Part shown: positions 23,991 through 33,654 of the stretch, in pieces
Numbering within the stretch: position 1 is the stretch's first letter
How the letters are laid out: the number at the start of each line of letters is the position of its first letter
Source: Arthrobacter sp. KBS0702
GTDB lineage: Bacteria > Actinomycetota > Actinomycetes > Actinomycetales > Micrococcaceae
Direction of reading: 5' to 3'
NCBI RefSeq assembly: GCF_005937985.2
Contig: NZ_CP042172.1
Coordinates: 62,001-126,000 of the forward strand
DNA: 64,000 nt
Made by a program: the position numbers and the translations under genes
The notes under the pieces: generated by a model
What the model was told of the DNA's origin: nothing
Seen by the model: the letters and a program-made list of their open reading frames with translations, nothing else
Databases searched by the model: none

Positions 23991-25490
23991 TTACGGAACC
24001 TCTGAGAGCACCTTCCGGACCGCCTCGGCGACCGCAGCGCGGAATCCCGGGTGTCCCGCGAGTTCCTCGGGGAAGATTTCCTTGACCGCCAGGAGCCGGC
24101 CGGCGAGCCCGGCCTCAGAGCCGGCCGCGGCTGCCCGCAGCGCTTCCGCCAGCGGATCGTCCAGGCCCAGCGGCCGGCCGTTGACGTCCCGACCGCGGTA
24201 GATGAACACCATCCACGCCGCGACCAGCAGGGCCCCGGAGTAGGGGATTTCGCCCGCGGACAACCGGTCCGCTACCGTCCCGAGGATCCTGACAGGCAGC
24301 TTCTGCGACCCGTCCATGGCGACCTGGATGGTGGTGTGCCCCAGGTTCGGGTTGGCGAACCGCTCCAGGATCGATTCGCCGTAGGCCGCCAGGTCCGTGC
24401 CGGGCGGGGCCGTCAGGGTGGGAATGATGTCGTTGCGCTGCAGGCGGCGTGCCTCTTCCACAAGCCCGTCCGCAGCGACGGCGTCGGCGATCGTCGGGTG
24501 CCCCCGAAGTGCCCCGAGGTACGCCAGAAGGGAGTGGGTGGCATTGAGCATCCGCAGTTTCGCGAGTTCGAAGGTGCCGACGTCGGCGGTGACGATAGCT
24601 CCGGCGCGCTCCCACGCCGGGCGCGGTCCCGGGAAGTTGTCTTCGATGATCCACTGGCCAAACGGCTCCGCCACCACCAGACCCTCGTCCCTCAGGTCCA
24701 GCAGCCGTTCGGCTTCCCGGCGGTTCGCCTCGGTTGTCGCGGGAACGATCCGGTCCACCATGGTGGAGGGGAACGTGACGGCTGCGTCGAGCCATTCCAG
24801 CAGTCCGTGCGCCCCTGCCGCCTCAGCCAGTTCCAGCACGAGGCCGCGGGTGACGCTTCCGTTCGACATCAGGTTGTCGCAGCACATCACGGCGAACGGG
24901 GCGCCGGAGGTCGCGTGGCGCCGGGCCAGCCCCCGGACCAGCAGGCCGAGCGGGGTGCGGCCCGGCCCGGCGAAGCTCCGGCCGGCGACTTCGGCCTTCA
25001 GCGCGTCCACGTCCGCCGCCACCGCGGGATTGCCGAGATCCAGGCCGCCGCCGAGCCTCCGCGGGTAACCCTTTTCGGTGATGGTCAGCGATGCCAGATG
25101 AACGCTCTCCGCCGCCAGCGTCCGGAGTACCTCCTCGGATCCGGTTCCCGGGAACACCACCCCGCGCATCGAGCCCATCACGCGCAGCGACGAGGAGTCC
25201 CGGGCCTTGGTCAGCACCGAATACAGGCCGTCCTGGGGTCCGAGCTGTTCCGCTACCCGCGCCGACCGTCCGGTGACGCCGAGGATTCCCCACCGGGTAT
25301 CGCCCGTAGCCGCGGCGGCGTCCTCGGTGTACACGGCCTGGTGCGCGCGGTGAAAGGCGCCGACGCCGAAGTGGACCAGGCCGGTGCTGAGGGCCCGAGG
25401 ATCCACGGCGGGACCGGAGACGCGGGGGCGCTCCGCTGCCGCCGCCACAGTGGCCAGCGACAGGCGGTCGGTGAGGGTAATTGCAGACAT
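23991..25490 (-). CDS. uxuB: Mannitol dehydrogenase family: fructuronate reductase
   Basis: A 499-residue polyol-specific long-chain dehydrogenase. Family features seen are VHFGVGAFHRAHQA near residue 40, MCCDNLMSNG, FPSTMVDRI, EPFGQWIIEDNF and the KLRMLNATHS catalytic-lysine segment. In this setting, at the end of an operon facing uxaC and manD, the likely reaction is NADH-linked reduction of fructuronate to mannonate; the same protein may also reduce tagaturonate, because no second reductase is present. Mannitol-2-dehydrogenase activity cannot be excluded from sequence. The ATG at 25490 follows AAAGG; the 49-base gap to the permease gene keeps it in the transporter operon. Confidence 0.85.
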   Translation of the reverse strand: MSAITLTDRLSLATVAAAAERPRVSGPAVDPRALSTGLVHFGVGAFHRAHQAVYTEDAAAATGDTRWGILGVTGRSARVAEQLGPQDGLYSVLTKARDSSSLRVMGSMRGVVFPGTGSEEVLRTLAAESVHLASLTITEKGYPRRLGGGLDLGNPAVAADVDALKAEVAGRSFAGPGRTPLGLLVRGLARRHATSGAPFAVMCCDNLMSNGSVTRGLVLELAEAAGAHGLLEWLDAAVTFPSTMVDRIVPATTEANRREAERLLDLRDEGLVVAEPFGQWIIEDNFPGPRPAWERAGAIVTADVGTFELAKLRMLNATHSLLAYLGALRGHPTIADAVAADGLVEEARRLQRNDIIPTLTAPPGTDLAAYGESILERFANPNLGHTTIQVAMDGSQKLPVRILGTVADRLSAGEIPYSGALLVAAWMVFIYRGRDVNGRPLGLDDPLAEALRAAAAGSEAGLAGRLLAVKEIFPEELAGHPGFRAAVAEAVRKVLSEVP

Positions 25491-25539
25491 CGTTGGCCTT
25501 TCAGCCGGCGGGGGAGGGCAGCGGGCGGCCGCCCGGCGG

Positions 25540-26418
25540 TCAGTCCGTCTCTTCCCGGACCTGCGAGACAAGCTGGGTGGGATTGACGAACCGGAGGGCC
25601 ACTACCAGCAGCACCATCATCATGAGCATGTAGACAACAGCCATCGCGTCGACGGACTGCTGGGCGCGGATACCGGCCCCGGTCATGGCCGTGAACAGCG
25701 CCACGACAAGGGTGTCGGAGGTGGAATCCGAGGTCAGGAAGGTCAGCTCGAACATGCCCACCGTCCGGACCAGCACCAGGACCGCGGCCGCAAGGATGCC
25801 CGGCACCAGGAGCGGCGCGAGGATCCTCGTGAAAAGCCGCAGCATGTTGGCGCCGCACATCCGGGCCGCCGACTCGATCGACGGGTTGATCTGCTCGATG
25901 AACGGCGTCATGGTCAGAATGACGAACGGGATGGACGGAACCAGGTTGGCCAGGATCACGCCCGTCAGGCCCGGTGCCAGGTGGTAGTACGTCAGCAGCG
26001 TCGCCAGCGGGATCCCATACGTGATCGGGGGCATCATGATCGGCAGCAGGAAGACGAGCATCAGGATGTTCTTGCCCGGGAAACTGCGGCGGGCCAGCAC
26101 GTAGGAGGCAGGCGCGCCGATCAGCACGGAGATTCCGACGACGGCGATGGAGACGGTCAGCGTGGTGCCGATGACCTGGCCGAGGTCGTATTCCTTCCAG
26201 GCGTCGGCGTACCAGGTGGGGGTGTAGCCCGACGGCAGCCAGGTGTCGAACCATTCCTTGGCGAAGGAGTTGACGACCACGGAGGACACCACACCGAGCA
26301 GCAGCAGCAGGAACACGGCCATGCTTCCCCAGATCAGGAACGTTCCCGGGGAGGCCGCCAGCGGCCGTTTGGCGGCGGCGGGCGTGGCGCCGGACTTTGG
26401 TTTCAGTGTGAGGCTCAT
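25540..26418 (-). CDS. ABC transporter permease (PotC-like)
   Basis: A 292-residue inner-membrane permease with six hydrophobic segments and a binding-protein-dependent transport (EAA-type) loop, ESAARMCGANMLRLFTRILAP. The layout resembles PotC/YnjC-type permeases for polyamines, iron, thiamine or phosphonates. Its start codon overlaps the stop of the preceding permease gene by one base (TGATG), a sign of coupled translation. It is the fifth gene of the operon lacI - binding protein - ATPase - permease - permease - reductase. Confidence 0.9.
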   Translation of the reverse strand: MSLTLKPKSGATPAAAKRPLAASPGTFLIWGSMAVFLLLLLGVVSSVVVNSFAKEWFDTWLPSGYTPTWYADAWKEYDLGQVIGTTLTVSIAVVGISVLIGAPASYVLARRSFPGKNILMLVFLLPIMMPPITYGIPLATLLTYYHLAPGLTGVILANLVPSIPFVILTMTPFIEQINPSIESAARMCGANMLRLFTRILAPLLVPGILAAAVLVLVRTVGMFELTFLTSDSTSDTLVVALFTAMTGAGIRAQQSVDAMAVVYMLMMMVLLVVALRFVNPTQLVSQVREETD

Positions 26419-27344
26419 CAGCCCTTACCTCCGGTGGATCCTTTGTACATGCGGGAGCGCCAGATCAGCACCAGAACGATGACGACCAGTTCCACGGCAC
26501 CCATGACGATGGCCGCCGCGGACGCGAGCGGGTAGTCGAACTGCTGGCCCCAGGCGTTGTAGGCCACGTAGGCGATGACCCGGGTGGACCCGGACGGGTC
26601 GCCGACGAGGATGGCCGAGGGGAAAACGCTGAAGGCCAGGACGAAGGTCAGGCAGAAGGTGATGGCCAGCCCGGGTGCCAGGAGCGGCAGGGTGATCCGG
26701 CGGAAACGCTGCTTCCAGTCCGCGCCCAGGGTCCGGGCAGCCGCCTCGAGCGAGGGATCGATGCCGGAGAGGTAGGACAGGATCAGCAGGAACGCGAACG
26801 GGAACCCCGAGATGATCAGGGACCAGAGCACGCCCCAGTAGTTCTGGACCAGCTGGAGCGGCTCGAATCCGAGGAGTCCAAGGAAGCGGTTCAGCCAGCC
26901 GCGCTGCCCGAAGAAGTTCAGCAGGCCCTCGGCGGTGAGGACGGTGCCGAGCGTGATCGGGATGACCAGCACCGTCGTCAGGGCGCGCTTGCCGCGGAAC
27001 TTCCCGCGCATCTTGTAGGCGATCGGAACCGAGACCAGGACGTTCAGCAGGGCCGCCGGGAGTGCCAGCTGCAGGGTCACCCAGATCGAATCCAGCCCCC
27101 TGACCGAGGGGTCCGTGAAGAACTTCACGTAGGCGCCGAAAAGTCCGCCGGTTTTCGGCTGGAAGGACAGGCCCAGGCCGTAGACGAACGGGTAGACGAA
27201 CAGCACCAGGGCGAACACCAGCGCGGGCAGCAGCAGGAGCAGGAGCTTGTCGATGCCGCGTTCGGCGAGCCGGTGGGACAGTGCGGGCCGGGTTCCCGGT
27301 TCCTCCTGCCCCACCCGGGCCGGGCGCTGCCCGGTGAGGGTCAC
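26418..27344 (-). CDS. ABC transporter permease (PotB-like)
   Basis: A 308-residue permease with a basic N-terminus of about 30 residues and six or more hydrophobic segments. The cytoplasmic EAA loop reads LEAAARTLGADWKQRFRRI. It pairs with the next permease to form the membrane channel. Its ATG overlaps the end of the ATPase gene by four bases. The PotB/PotC-type pair and a separate ATPase with an OB-type tail set this importer apart from the CUT1 sugar systems usually linked to carbohydrate operons. Confidence 0.9.
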   Translation of the reverse strand: MTLTGQRPARVGQEEPGTRPALSHRLAERGIDKLLLLLLPALVFALVLFVYPFVYGLGLSFQPKTGGLFGAYVKFFTDPSVRGLDSIWVTLQLALPAALLNVLVSVPIAYKMRGKFRGKRALTTVLVIPITLGTVLTAEGLLNFFGQRGWLNRFLGLLGFEPLQLVQNYWGVLWSLIISGFPFAFLLILSYLSGIDPSLEAAARTLGADWKQRFRRITLPLLAPGLAITFCLTFVLAFSVFPSAILVGDPSGSTRVIAYVAYNAWGQQFDYPLASAAAIVMGAVELVVIVLVLIWRSRMYKGSTGGKG

Positions 27345-28474
27345 AGTACCGCCGCCTCAAGCTCGGGGGCCGGGCTCGCCGTCGGCGAAAGCTCGGCCGG
27401 GAAGACCAGCACCCGCTCCTGTGCCGCGGTGAGGGTGACCCGTTGGCCGGGTTCCACATGGCGGGGCGTCCGGACGTGCAGCGGCTTTCCGGCGTCGGAC
27501 CGGGCCTCGACCGCGAACTCACGGCCCTGGTATTCGACGACTTCGACCGTCGCGTCGATGCTGGCAAGGCCGGCCGGAGCCGTCCCCGCCGGGGCGATGT
27601 CGAAGTCCTCGGGGCGCAGCCCCACCTTCACCGCGTCGCCGGCGCGGAGCGGTTCCCTGGTGGAACCGGTAATAGTGGTGCCGAGGACCGAAACGGTCAC
27701 GGCGCCGCCGTGGACCCGTTCCACGACGCCCTCCAACAGGTTGCGGTAGCCCATGAAGTCCGCCACATGCCAGTTGACCGGGTGCTCGTGCAGCTCCTGC
27801 GGCGTGCCGACCTGCTGCACCTCGCCGAGGCGGAGCACCACAAGCCGGTCGGCCAGCGACAGCGCCTCCTCCTGGTCATGCGTCACGTAGAGCGTGGTGA
27901 GGCCAAGCGACTGGTGCAGCCGGCGGATCTCGGTCCGCATCTCCAGCCGCAGCTTCGCGTCCAGGTTCGAGAGCGGCTCGTCCATCAGGACCAGCGGCGG
28001 ACGGAGCACGACGGCGCGGGCGATTGCCACGCGCTGCTGCTGGCCGCCGGACATTTGGCCCGGCAGCTTGCTCGCGTGCGGCCCGAGCTGGACCAGGTCG
28101 ATCGCCTCGGCCACACGCTTCTTGATTTCCGCCTTGGGAACGTTGCGCATCTCCAGGCCGAACGCGATGTTCTTCTCCACGCTCAGGTGCGGGAACAGGG
28201 CGTAGTTCTGGAAAACCATGCCGAAGCCGCGCTTCTCGGGCGGGAGCTGGTCGATCTGCTTGCCGTCCATGAGGATGCGCCCGCCGGTCAGCGGCAGCAG
28301 GCCGGCCAGGCAGTTCAACGCCGTCGACTTCCCGCAACCGGACGGTCCCAGCAGGGCGATGAACTCCCCGCTGCGGATCGAGAGGTTGAGGTTCCGGAGC
28401 GCGTTCTGGCCGCCGAACGAACGGGCCACATTTTCAAGCTCGAGCGTCTCAAAACTCGTGGCGTGAATGCTCAT
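27341..28474 (-). CDS. ABC transporter ATP-binding protein
   Basis: A 377-residue ATPase. Walker A GPSGCGKST is at 43-51, followed by the Q-loop in VFQNYALFPH, the signature MSGGQQQR, Walker B LVLMDEPLSNLD and the switch histidine in YVTHDQEEA. About 120 residues after the ATPase core carry the TOBE (OB-fold) regulatory domain of PotA/MalK/FbpC-type subunits. It drives uptake through the two permeases downstream. Both ends overlap neighbouring genes by four bases, so the subunits are made together. Confidence 0.93.
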   Translation of the reverse strand: MSIHATSFETLELENVARSFGGQNALRNLNLSIRSGEFIALLGPSGCGKSTALNCLAGLLPLTGGRILMDGKQIDQLPPEKRGFGMVFQNYALFPHLSVEKNIAFGLEMRNVPKAEIKKRVAEAIDLVQLGPHASKLPGQMSGGQQQRVAIARAVVLRPPLVLMDEPLSNLDAKLRLEMRTEIRRLHQSLGLTTLYVTHDQEEALSLADRLVVLRLGEVQQVGTPQELHEHPVNWHVADFMGYRNLLEGVVERVHGGAVTVSVLGTTITGSTREPLRAGDAVKVGLRPEDFDIAPAGTAPAGLASIDATVEVVEYQGREFAVEARSDAGKPLHVRTPRHVEPGQRVTLTAAQERVLVFPAELSPTASPAPELEAAVL

Positions 28475-29697
28475 TTCTTCTGCTCAACCTTTCCGGTGGC
28501 CACCTGCGTGTCCCAGGTGTCAAAGGCCTTCACCAGGGCGGCGGCGTCGATCGGCGTGGCCTTGGGGTTGTCCTTGATCAGCGCATCGTATTCGGGGCGG
28601 CCGAACTTCGCGATGACGTCCTTGCTGGCTTGCGGGGCGAGGTCAACCGTGACGTCCTTGATGGCCGGGCCCGGGTAGAAGTAGCCGGTATCAAACGTCT
28701 TGGCCTGCTGTTCCGGGGTCAGAGCGTACTGCAGCACCTGCAGGATTGCCGCCATCTTGTCCGCGGAGACGCCCTTGGGCACCGCGGCGTACTGCGCGTC
28801 AGTTACCCAGGTGAATCCCTTGAGCGCCTTCGTCTTGAAGTTCTCCGGCACCTGGCCCAGCGCGCGGGGGTTGATGTCCCAGCCCGTGGTGGTGATCGCC
28901 ATGTCCCACGTGCCGTTCTTCAAGTTGTTCATGGTCACGCCCGTGCCGGTCGGGTACGACGTGACGCTCTGGTTGAGCTGCTTTAGGTAGTCCCAGGTCT
29001 TGCTCCAGCCGTTCACCGGGTCCTTGGGGTCGGAGTCGCCGAGGATGTACGGCAGCCCCATGAGGAAGGTGCGGCCGGGGCCGGAGTTGGCCGGGCGGGC
29101 GTAGCCGAAGCGGCCCGGGTGCTCCTTGGCCCAGCTCAGGAGTTCTTCTGCCGTGCTCGGCGGGTTGGGCACCTTGTCCGGGTTGTATTCCAGCAGCGGC
29201 CCGGAGGGGTAGTAGGTCAGCGCGACGGCCTGGTCCTGCGCGAGCTTCTGCATCGCGGCGGCAGGCTCCTGGTAGTTGGCCATGTTGCCCAGCCGGTCCT
29301 TGTAGTCCTTGGCGACCGGGGCGAAGAGGCTCTCGCTGATGCCTGCGGCGAGGCCGTCGGTGCCGGTCAGGACGAGGTCGATCTTGAGGTTTCCGGCCTG
29401 CTGCTGGGCCTTGACCTTGCCGGCCATGTCGGGGGCGCCGGCGGTCTCCCAGGTGACCGAAGAGATGATGTCCGGGTGGTCCTTGGCGAACTGGTCGAAG
29501 ATGGCGCCGGTCAGTTGCTTGTTGCCGGCAACGTCGAGGATGTTCAGGGTCACGGCCTTGGAGGGCTTCTCCGGAACACTGCCGGCGGACAGCGTCGCTG
29601 CGGAGGCGTTGTCGCTCCCCGGGGCGCTACAGCCGGTGGCCAGCAGCCCGGCCACGCCGAGGGTTGCTGCCCACTGGACTCTTCTAGATGCTCGCAT
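28471..29697 (-). CDS. ABC transporter substrate-binding lipoprotein (YnjB/PotD-like)
   Basis: A 408-residue extracellular lipoprotein. The signal peptide ends in LLATGCS, with C23 as the lipidated residue. Segments VTLNILDVAGN, NPDKVPNPPSTAEEL, the HPGRFGYARPANSGPG run and FLMGLPYIL resemble the YnjB/PotD class of binding proteins. The substrate is inferred, not known: in this operon a hexuronate or an oligouronide is likely. AAAGGA precedes the ATG at 29697 by six bases and decides against two upstream ATGs. The start lies 14 bases inside the end of the repressor gene. Confidence 0.9.
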   Translation of the reverse strand: MRASRRVQWAATLGVAGLLATGCSAPGSDNASAATLSAGSVPEKPSKAVTLNILDVAGNKQLTGAIFDQFAKDHPDIISSVTWETAGAPDMAGKVKAQQQAGNLKIDLVLTGTDGLAAGISESLFAPVAKDYKDRLGNMANYQEPAAAMQKLAQDQAVALTYYPSGPLLEYNPDKVPNPPSTAEELLSWAKEHPGRFGYARPANSGPGRTFLMGLPYILGDSDPKDPVNGWSKTWDYLKQLNQSVTSYPTGTGVTMNNLKNGTWDMAITTTGWDINPRALGQVPENFKTKALKGFTWVTDAQYAAVPKGVSADKMAAILQVLQYALTPEQQAKTFDTGYFYPGPAIKDVTVDLAPQASKDVIAKFGRPEYDALIKDNPKATPIDAAALVKAFDTWDTQVATGKVEQKK

Positions 29698-30742
29698 GGG
29701 ATTTCCTTTCATTGCGTCCGGCAGCGTTGCCGGACGGACGCTCACGGATGGCGGAGGGCACTACGGATGTGGACTGCCGGACAACGATTTCGATCGGAAG
29801 GTACTCGGCGGCGCGGGGGGCCGAATGGGGATCCAGGCTGTCGACCAGCCGGTCGACGGCGGCGCTGCCAACCTTCCGCAGGGGCGCCCGGACAGTGGTC
29901 AAAGCGGGGGAGACGAGCGTTGCGGCGTTGATGTCGTCAATGCCGACCACGCTCATCTCGTCCGGGACGGTAATGCCCCGGGCATGCAGCCGGGCGATGA
30001 TGCCCAGGGCCATGAGGTCGTTGTAGGCCAGGACGGCCGTCAGGCCGGCGGCCACGGCGAGATCCGCCGCGGACTGGCCGCCGCCGAAGACCGGCGCGAA
30101 CGAGCCCAGCGACATCACCTCGAGGCCGGGCAGGCCCGGGACGGCCTGTTCGATGCCGAGGCGGCGTTGCTGGTCCGACCAGGAGCCGGTGGGGCCGCCG
30201 GCATAGCCGACCTTCCGGTGTCCCAGCGCGTGGAGGTGTTCGAGGGCCTGGCGGACGATTTCCTGGTCGTTCACCGTGATGTCCGGCAGGCCCTGCATGC
30301 GCCGGTTGATCAGCAGCACGGGGATACCGCCGAGCAGGGACGCCAGGTCCGCGTCGGACATCCGGGAGGAGCACAGAATCAGCCCGTCCACCTGCGGCTT
30401 GAGCTTGCTCACCAGCTCCCGCTCCACGCGGCTGTCCTCATCCGAGTCGGCCACGAAGACTGAATAGCCCGCGGCGAGGGCCCTTGCCTGCACACCCTTG
30501 GTGACCGAGGCGAAGTAGGGGTTCTCGAGATCCGGCACCACCAGGCCGAGCGTGCCCTTGCGGCCGGTGGCGAGTCCCCGGGCGGCGTTGTTGGGGGTGT
30601 AGCCCAGTTCCCGCGCCTTGTCGACGATCTGCTGGCGGGTGCGGGGGGCGACCAGATCCGAGGAGGACAGGGCCCTGGACACCGTTGACGGCGAGACGCC
30701 CAGCGCCTTCGCCACGTCCCGGACCGTGATGGATCCCTTCAT
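29684..30742 (-). CDS. LacI family transcriptional regulator of the uronate locus
   Basis: A 352-residue LacI/GalR repressor. The N-terminal helix-turn-helix reads ITVRDVAKALGVSPSTVSRAL, with the hinge helix ending in NNAARGLATGRKGT; a periplasmic-binding-protein-like sensor domain follows (LVVPDLENPYFA, YAGGP, VLAYNDLMALG, VVGIDDI). The ATG at 30742 follows TAGGTGA by seven bases. It is the first gene of the leftward importer operon and faces uxaC. A perfect LacI-family operator lies 56 bases upstream, so it probably represses both operons and itself until an uronate metabolite binds. Confidence 0.93.
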   Translation of the reverse strand: MKGSITVRDVAKALGVSPSTVSRALSSSDLVAPRTRQQIVDKARELGYTPNNAARGLATGRKGTLGLVVPDLENPYFASVTKGVQARALAAGYSVFVADSDEDSRVERELVSKLKPQVDGLILCSSRMSDADLASLLGGIPVLLINRRMQGLPDITVNDQEIVRQALEHLHALGHRKVGYAGGPTGSWSDQQRRLGIEQAVPGLPGLEVMSLGSFAPVFGGGQSAADLAVAAGLTAVLAYNDLMALGIIARLHARGITVPDEMSVVGIDDINAATLVSPALTTVRAPLRKVGSAAVDRLVDSLDPHSAPRAAEYLPIEIVVRQSTSVVPSAIRERPSGNAAGRNERKSHASI

Positions 30743-30778
30743 GCGTACTTCACCTAACATCGTCGTCAGCCGCGGTCA

Positions 30779-30794
30779 TGTGCGGTCCGTCACA
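30779..30794. promoter_or_regulatory. CRP-like site in the uronate control region
   Basis: TGTGC-GGTCCG-TCACA matches the CRP/GlxR consensus TGTGA-N6-TCACA at nine of ten conserved positions. It lies between the divergent lacI and uxaC genes, three bases from the LacI-type operator. Catabolite control by a CRP-family regulator is the natural reading, unproven here. Confidence 0.55.
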
Positions 30795-30797
30795 TCC

Positions 30798-30811
30798 TGC
30801 AACCGTTTGCA
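30798..30811. promoter_or_regulatory. LacI-family operator
   Basis: TGCAACCGTTTGCA fits the LacI-family consensus TGNAANCGNTTNCA at every defined position, including the central CG. It lies 56 bases before the repressor gene and 169 bases before uxaC, in the shared intergenic region (30743-30980). It is the only full match I found there. Confidence 0.85.
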
Positions 30812-30980
30812 ATGATCTGTCAATAGTTTCGGAAAGAATCATTTGAAGGCTAGGGCCCACCGCGGCGAAATCCCGGCAATTACGCCACTTTCATTGCTTT
30901 ACGAGGCATCGGCGTGCATATTTAGATTTAGTTCAAACGCTAATTTTGTTGCATTTTGTTTCATTGGAGAGGCAAATTAC
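30812..30980 (+). promoter_or_regulatory. AT-rich uxaC leader and promoter region
   Basis: This stretch is far more AT-rich than the rest of the window, especially 30890-30980. TAGATT (30923-30928) is a possible -10, which would start a transcript near 30935. A half-match to the LacI operator, TTCAAACGCT, follows at about 30932. GGAGAGG (30966-30972) is the uxaC ribosome binding site. The frame upstream of uxaC is open but lacks codon bias, so I treat it as leader. Confidence 0.5.
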
Positions 30981-32411
30981 ATGAGTGATTCCACTGCCTG
31001 GGCTATCGACCCGGACCGGGCCCTTCCTGCGGATCCGGCAACACGGAGCATCGCCCGGGAGCTGTACAACGCCGTGTCAGCACTGCCCATCGTGTCGATG
31101 CACGGCCACGTCGAGGCTGAGGTGTTCGTGGACAACGAATTCTTTGGGAACCCCGCGGAATTGCTGGTGATTCCGGACCACTACCTGGTGCGCATGCTGG
31201 TCTCGCAGGGCTACTCGCCGGCCGAACTCGGTGTGGCGAACCGGCAGGACGGGGCCCTGGCGGAGCGGGACGCGCGCCTGATCTGGCGGCGTTTCTGCGA
31301 GAACTGGAAACTGTTCCGCGGAACACCCACCCGCTATTGGCTCGAACACGAGCTGGCGGTCGTTTTCGAGACGCCGCTGCAGCCGTCCGCGGAGAATGCC
31401 GATGTCCTCTTCGACAAGCTCTCGGCCCTGCTCCACACCGAAGCGTTTCGCCCGCGGTCCATTCTTGACCGGTTCAACGTGGAAATTCTGGCCACCACGG
31501 ATTCGGCGCTGTCCGACCTTTCCGCCCACCGCAAACTGAGTGACGCCCTGGGGCCGGGCCGGATCGTCCCGACCTTCCGGCCCGATTCGCTGTTGCACAT
31601 CGACCACCCCAGGTGGCAGGACGAAATCCGGATGCTCTCGGAGGTTTCCGGGCTGGAGGTAGCGGACTACGCCAGCTTCCTGGCAGCCCTCCGGCAGCGG
31701 CGCCACGCGTTTGTCGACGCCGGCGCCCGCGCCACCGACCACGGCCATCTGCTGGCGGACACCACCCCGTTGCCGCCGGAGGAGGCGCAGCGGATCTTTG
31801 CCGCGGCGGTCCGCGGGGAAGTGACCGCCGAGGAGGCCCAGGCCTTCTCCGGCAGCATGCTGTATGAGATGGCCCGGATGTCCGTCGAGGACGGCCTGGT
31901 GATGCAGCTCCATCCCGGAGTGCTGCGCAACCACTGCCACAGCGTGTATGACTCCTACGGCCCGGACAAGGGCTTCGACATCCCCGTCGGCGTGGAGTTC
32001 ACCCGTTCCCTGCGGCCGCTGCTGGAGAGCTTCGGCATGAGCAAGGACTTCCGCTTCATCGCCTTCACCACCGACGAAACGGTCTACTCGCGGGAACTCG
32101 CGCCCCTCGCCGGCTGCTATCCCGCCATGAAACTCGGAGCCCCCTGGTGGTTCCTGGACAGCCCGGAACAGATGCGGCGCTTCCGTGAATCCGCCGTCGA
32201 AACGGCCGGGTTCTACAACACCAGCGGCTTCGTCGACGACACCCGGGCGCTCGCCTCCATCCCGGCCCGCCACGACCTGTCCCGGCGGATCGACGCCGGG
32301 TACCTGGCGCGCCTCGTCGCCGAGGGGCGGCTGGGCATGGCGGAAGCCGTGGAAACCGCCGTCGACCTCACCTACAACCTGCCCCTGCAGTCCTACGCCG
32401 CCCGCGGCTGA
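30981..32411 (+). CDS. uxaC: Glucuronate (uronate) isomerase
   Basis: A 476-residue metal-dependent isomerase of the amidohydrolase superfamily that converts D-glucuronate to D-fructuronate and D-galacturonate to D-tagaturonate. The metal-site motif SMHGHVEAE lies at 39-47 (H41, H43); further family segments are DHYLVRML, the ILATTDSAL run, [10 protein letters not shown] and [13 protein letters not shown]. Length fits the family. The ATG at 30981 follows GGAGAGG by eight bases. It opens the rightward catabolic operon and is 16 bases from manD. Confidence 0.96.
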   Translation: MSDSTAWAIDPDRALPADPATRSIARELYNAVSALPIVSMHGHVEAEVFVDNEFFGNPAELLVIPDHYLVRMLVSQGYSPAELGVANRQDGALAERDARLIWRRFCENWKLFRGTPTRYWLEHELAVVFETPLQPSAENADVLFDKLSALLHTEAFRPRSILDRFNVEILATTDSALSDLSAHRKLSDALGPGRIVPTFRPDSLLHIDHPRWQDEIRMLSEVSGLEVADYASFLAALRQRRHAFVDAGARATDHGHLLADTTPLPPEEAQRIFAAAVRGEVTAEEAQAFSGSMLYEMARMSVEDGLVMQLHPGVLRNHCHSVYDSYGPDKGFDIPVGVEFTRSLRPLLESFGMSKDFRFIAFTTDETVYSRELAPLAGCYPAMKLGAPWWFLDSPEQMRRFRESAVETAGFYNTSGFVDDTRALASIPARHDLSRRIDAGYLARLVAEGRLGMAEAVETAVDLTYNLPLQSYAARG

Positions 32412-32427
32412 CCCGGAAGGAACATCA

Positions 32428-33654
32428 ATGACGATACGCTCAGCCGAGGTCCTGGTCAGCAGTCCGGGAAGGAACTTCGTTACCCTGCGCATCACCACCG
32501 ACGACGGTGTGGTGGGGCTTGGCGACGCCACCGTCAACGGCCGCGAGCTGGCCGTGGCCGCCTATCTCACCGAGCACGTGGTCCCGCTGCTCATCGGGCG
32601 CGACGAGGCGATGATTGAGGACGCGTGGCAGTTCCTCTACCGCAGCGCCTACTGGCGGCGCGGCCCCATCACGATGGCCGCGATTGCCGCCGTCGACGTC
32701 GCACTCTGGGACATCAAGGCGAAAGTGGCCGGCCTGCCGCTGTACCAATTGCTGGGCGGCGCCTCCCGCACCGGCTGCCTCGCCTACGGCCACGCGTCGG
32801 GCACCGACCTGGACGCCCTGTGCGTCTCGATCCAGAACCATCTCGACCAGGGCTTCAAAGCCATCCGCGTCCAGACCGGCGTCCCCGGGCTGGGGCAGAT
32901 CTACGGCGTCGCCGGGGACCAGCGCCCCGGACAGCGCTACGACTACGAACCCGCCAAACGCCTCCCGAAACCGGCGGAGGAACTCTGGGACACCCGCGCC
33001 TACCTCCGCCACGTTCCGGGCGTTTTCGCCGCGGTCCGGGAGAAGTTCGGACCGGAACTGGTCCTGCTGCATGACGGCCACCACCGGATGACGCCGAACC
33101 AGGCGGCCTCGCTGGGGAAGAGCCTCGAGCCGTACGACCTGTTTTGGCTGGAGGACTGCACCCCCGGGGAAAACCAGGAGGGCATGCGCCGGGTCCGGTC
33201 CCAGACCACCACCCCGCTGGCGATCGGCGAGGTCTTCAACACCGTCTACGACTACCAGACGCTGATCACCGAGCAGCTGATCGACTACGTCCGCTCCGCA
33301 GTGACCCACACGGGCGGCATCACGGCGCTGCGCAAACTCATGGACTTCGCCGCCATCTACCAGATCAAGTCGGGCTTCCACGGCCCGACAGATATCTCCC
33401 CGGTGGGCCAGGCGGCCCAGCTGCACCTGGGGCTGGCGATCCACAACTTCGGCATCCAGGAGTACATGAAGCACTCCGAGGAGACCCTGCAGGTGTTCCG
33501 CACCAGCTACACCTTCGAGAACGGGCTGCTGCACCCGGGGGACAACCCCGGCCTGGGCGTGGACTACGACGACGAGCTCGCCGCCGGCTTCGAGTACACC
33601 CCGGCATACCTTCCCACGGCCCGCCTGCTTGACGGGACGGTGCACGACTGGTGA
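32428..33654 (+). CDS. manD: D-mannonate dehydratase (enolase superfamily)
   Basis: A 408-residue ManD-type enolase-superfamily enzyme that dehydrates D-mannonate to 2-keto-3-deoxygluconate. Family segments are [32 protein letters not shown] in two parts, [15 protein letters not shown] with the metal aspartate and catalytic histidine, [11 protein letters not shown], and IGEVFNT. The size matches characterised ManD proteins (about 400). It replaces the unrelated UxuA dehydratase of enteric bacteria. GGAAGGAACATCA precedes the ATG; the stop overlaps the GTG of uxaA by four bases. Confidence 0.93.
   Translation: MTIRSAEVLVSSPGRNFVTLRITTDDGVVGLGDATVNGRELAVAAYLTEHVVPLLIGRDEAMIEDAWQFLYRSAYWRRGPITMAAIAAVDVALWDIKAKVAGLPLYQLLGGASRTGCLAYGHASGTDLDALCVSIQNHLDQGFKAIRVQTGVPGLGQIYGVAGDQRPGQRYDYEPAKRLPKPAEELWDTRAYLRHVPGVFAAVREKFGPELVLLHDGHHRMTPNQAASLGKSLEPYDLFWLEDCTPGENQEGMRRVRSQTTTPLAIGEVFNTVYDYQTLITEQLIDYVRSAVTHTGGITALRKLMDFAAIYQIKSGFHGPTDISPVGQAAQLHLGLAIHNFGIQEYMKHSEETLQVFRTSYTFENGLLHPGDNPGLGVDYDDELAAGFEYTPAYLPTARLLDGTVHDW

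Noticed and set aside
24051..25586. A 511-codon plus-strand frame over the reductase gene
   Set aside because: Antisense shadow of a protein with clear mannitol-dehydrogenase family segments.
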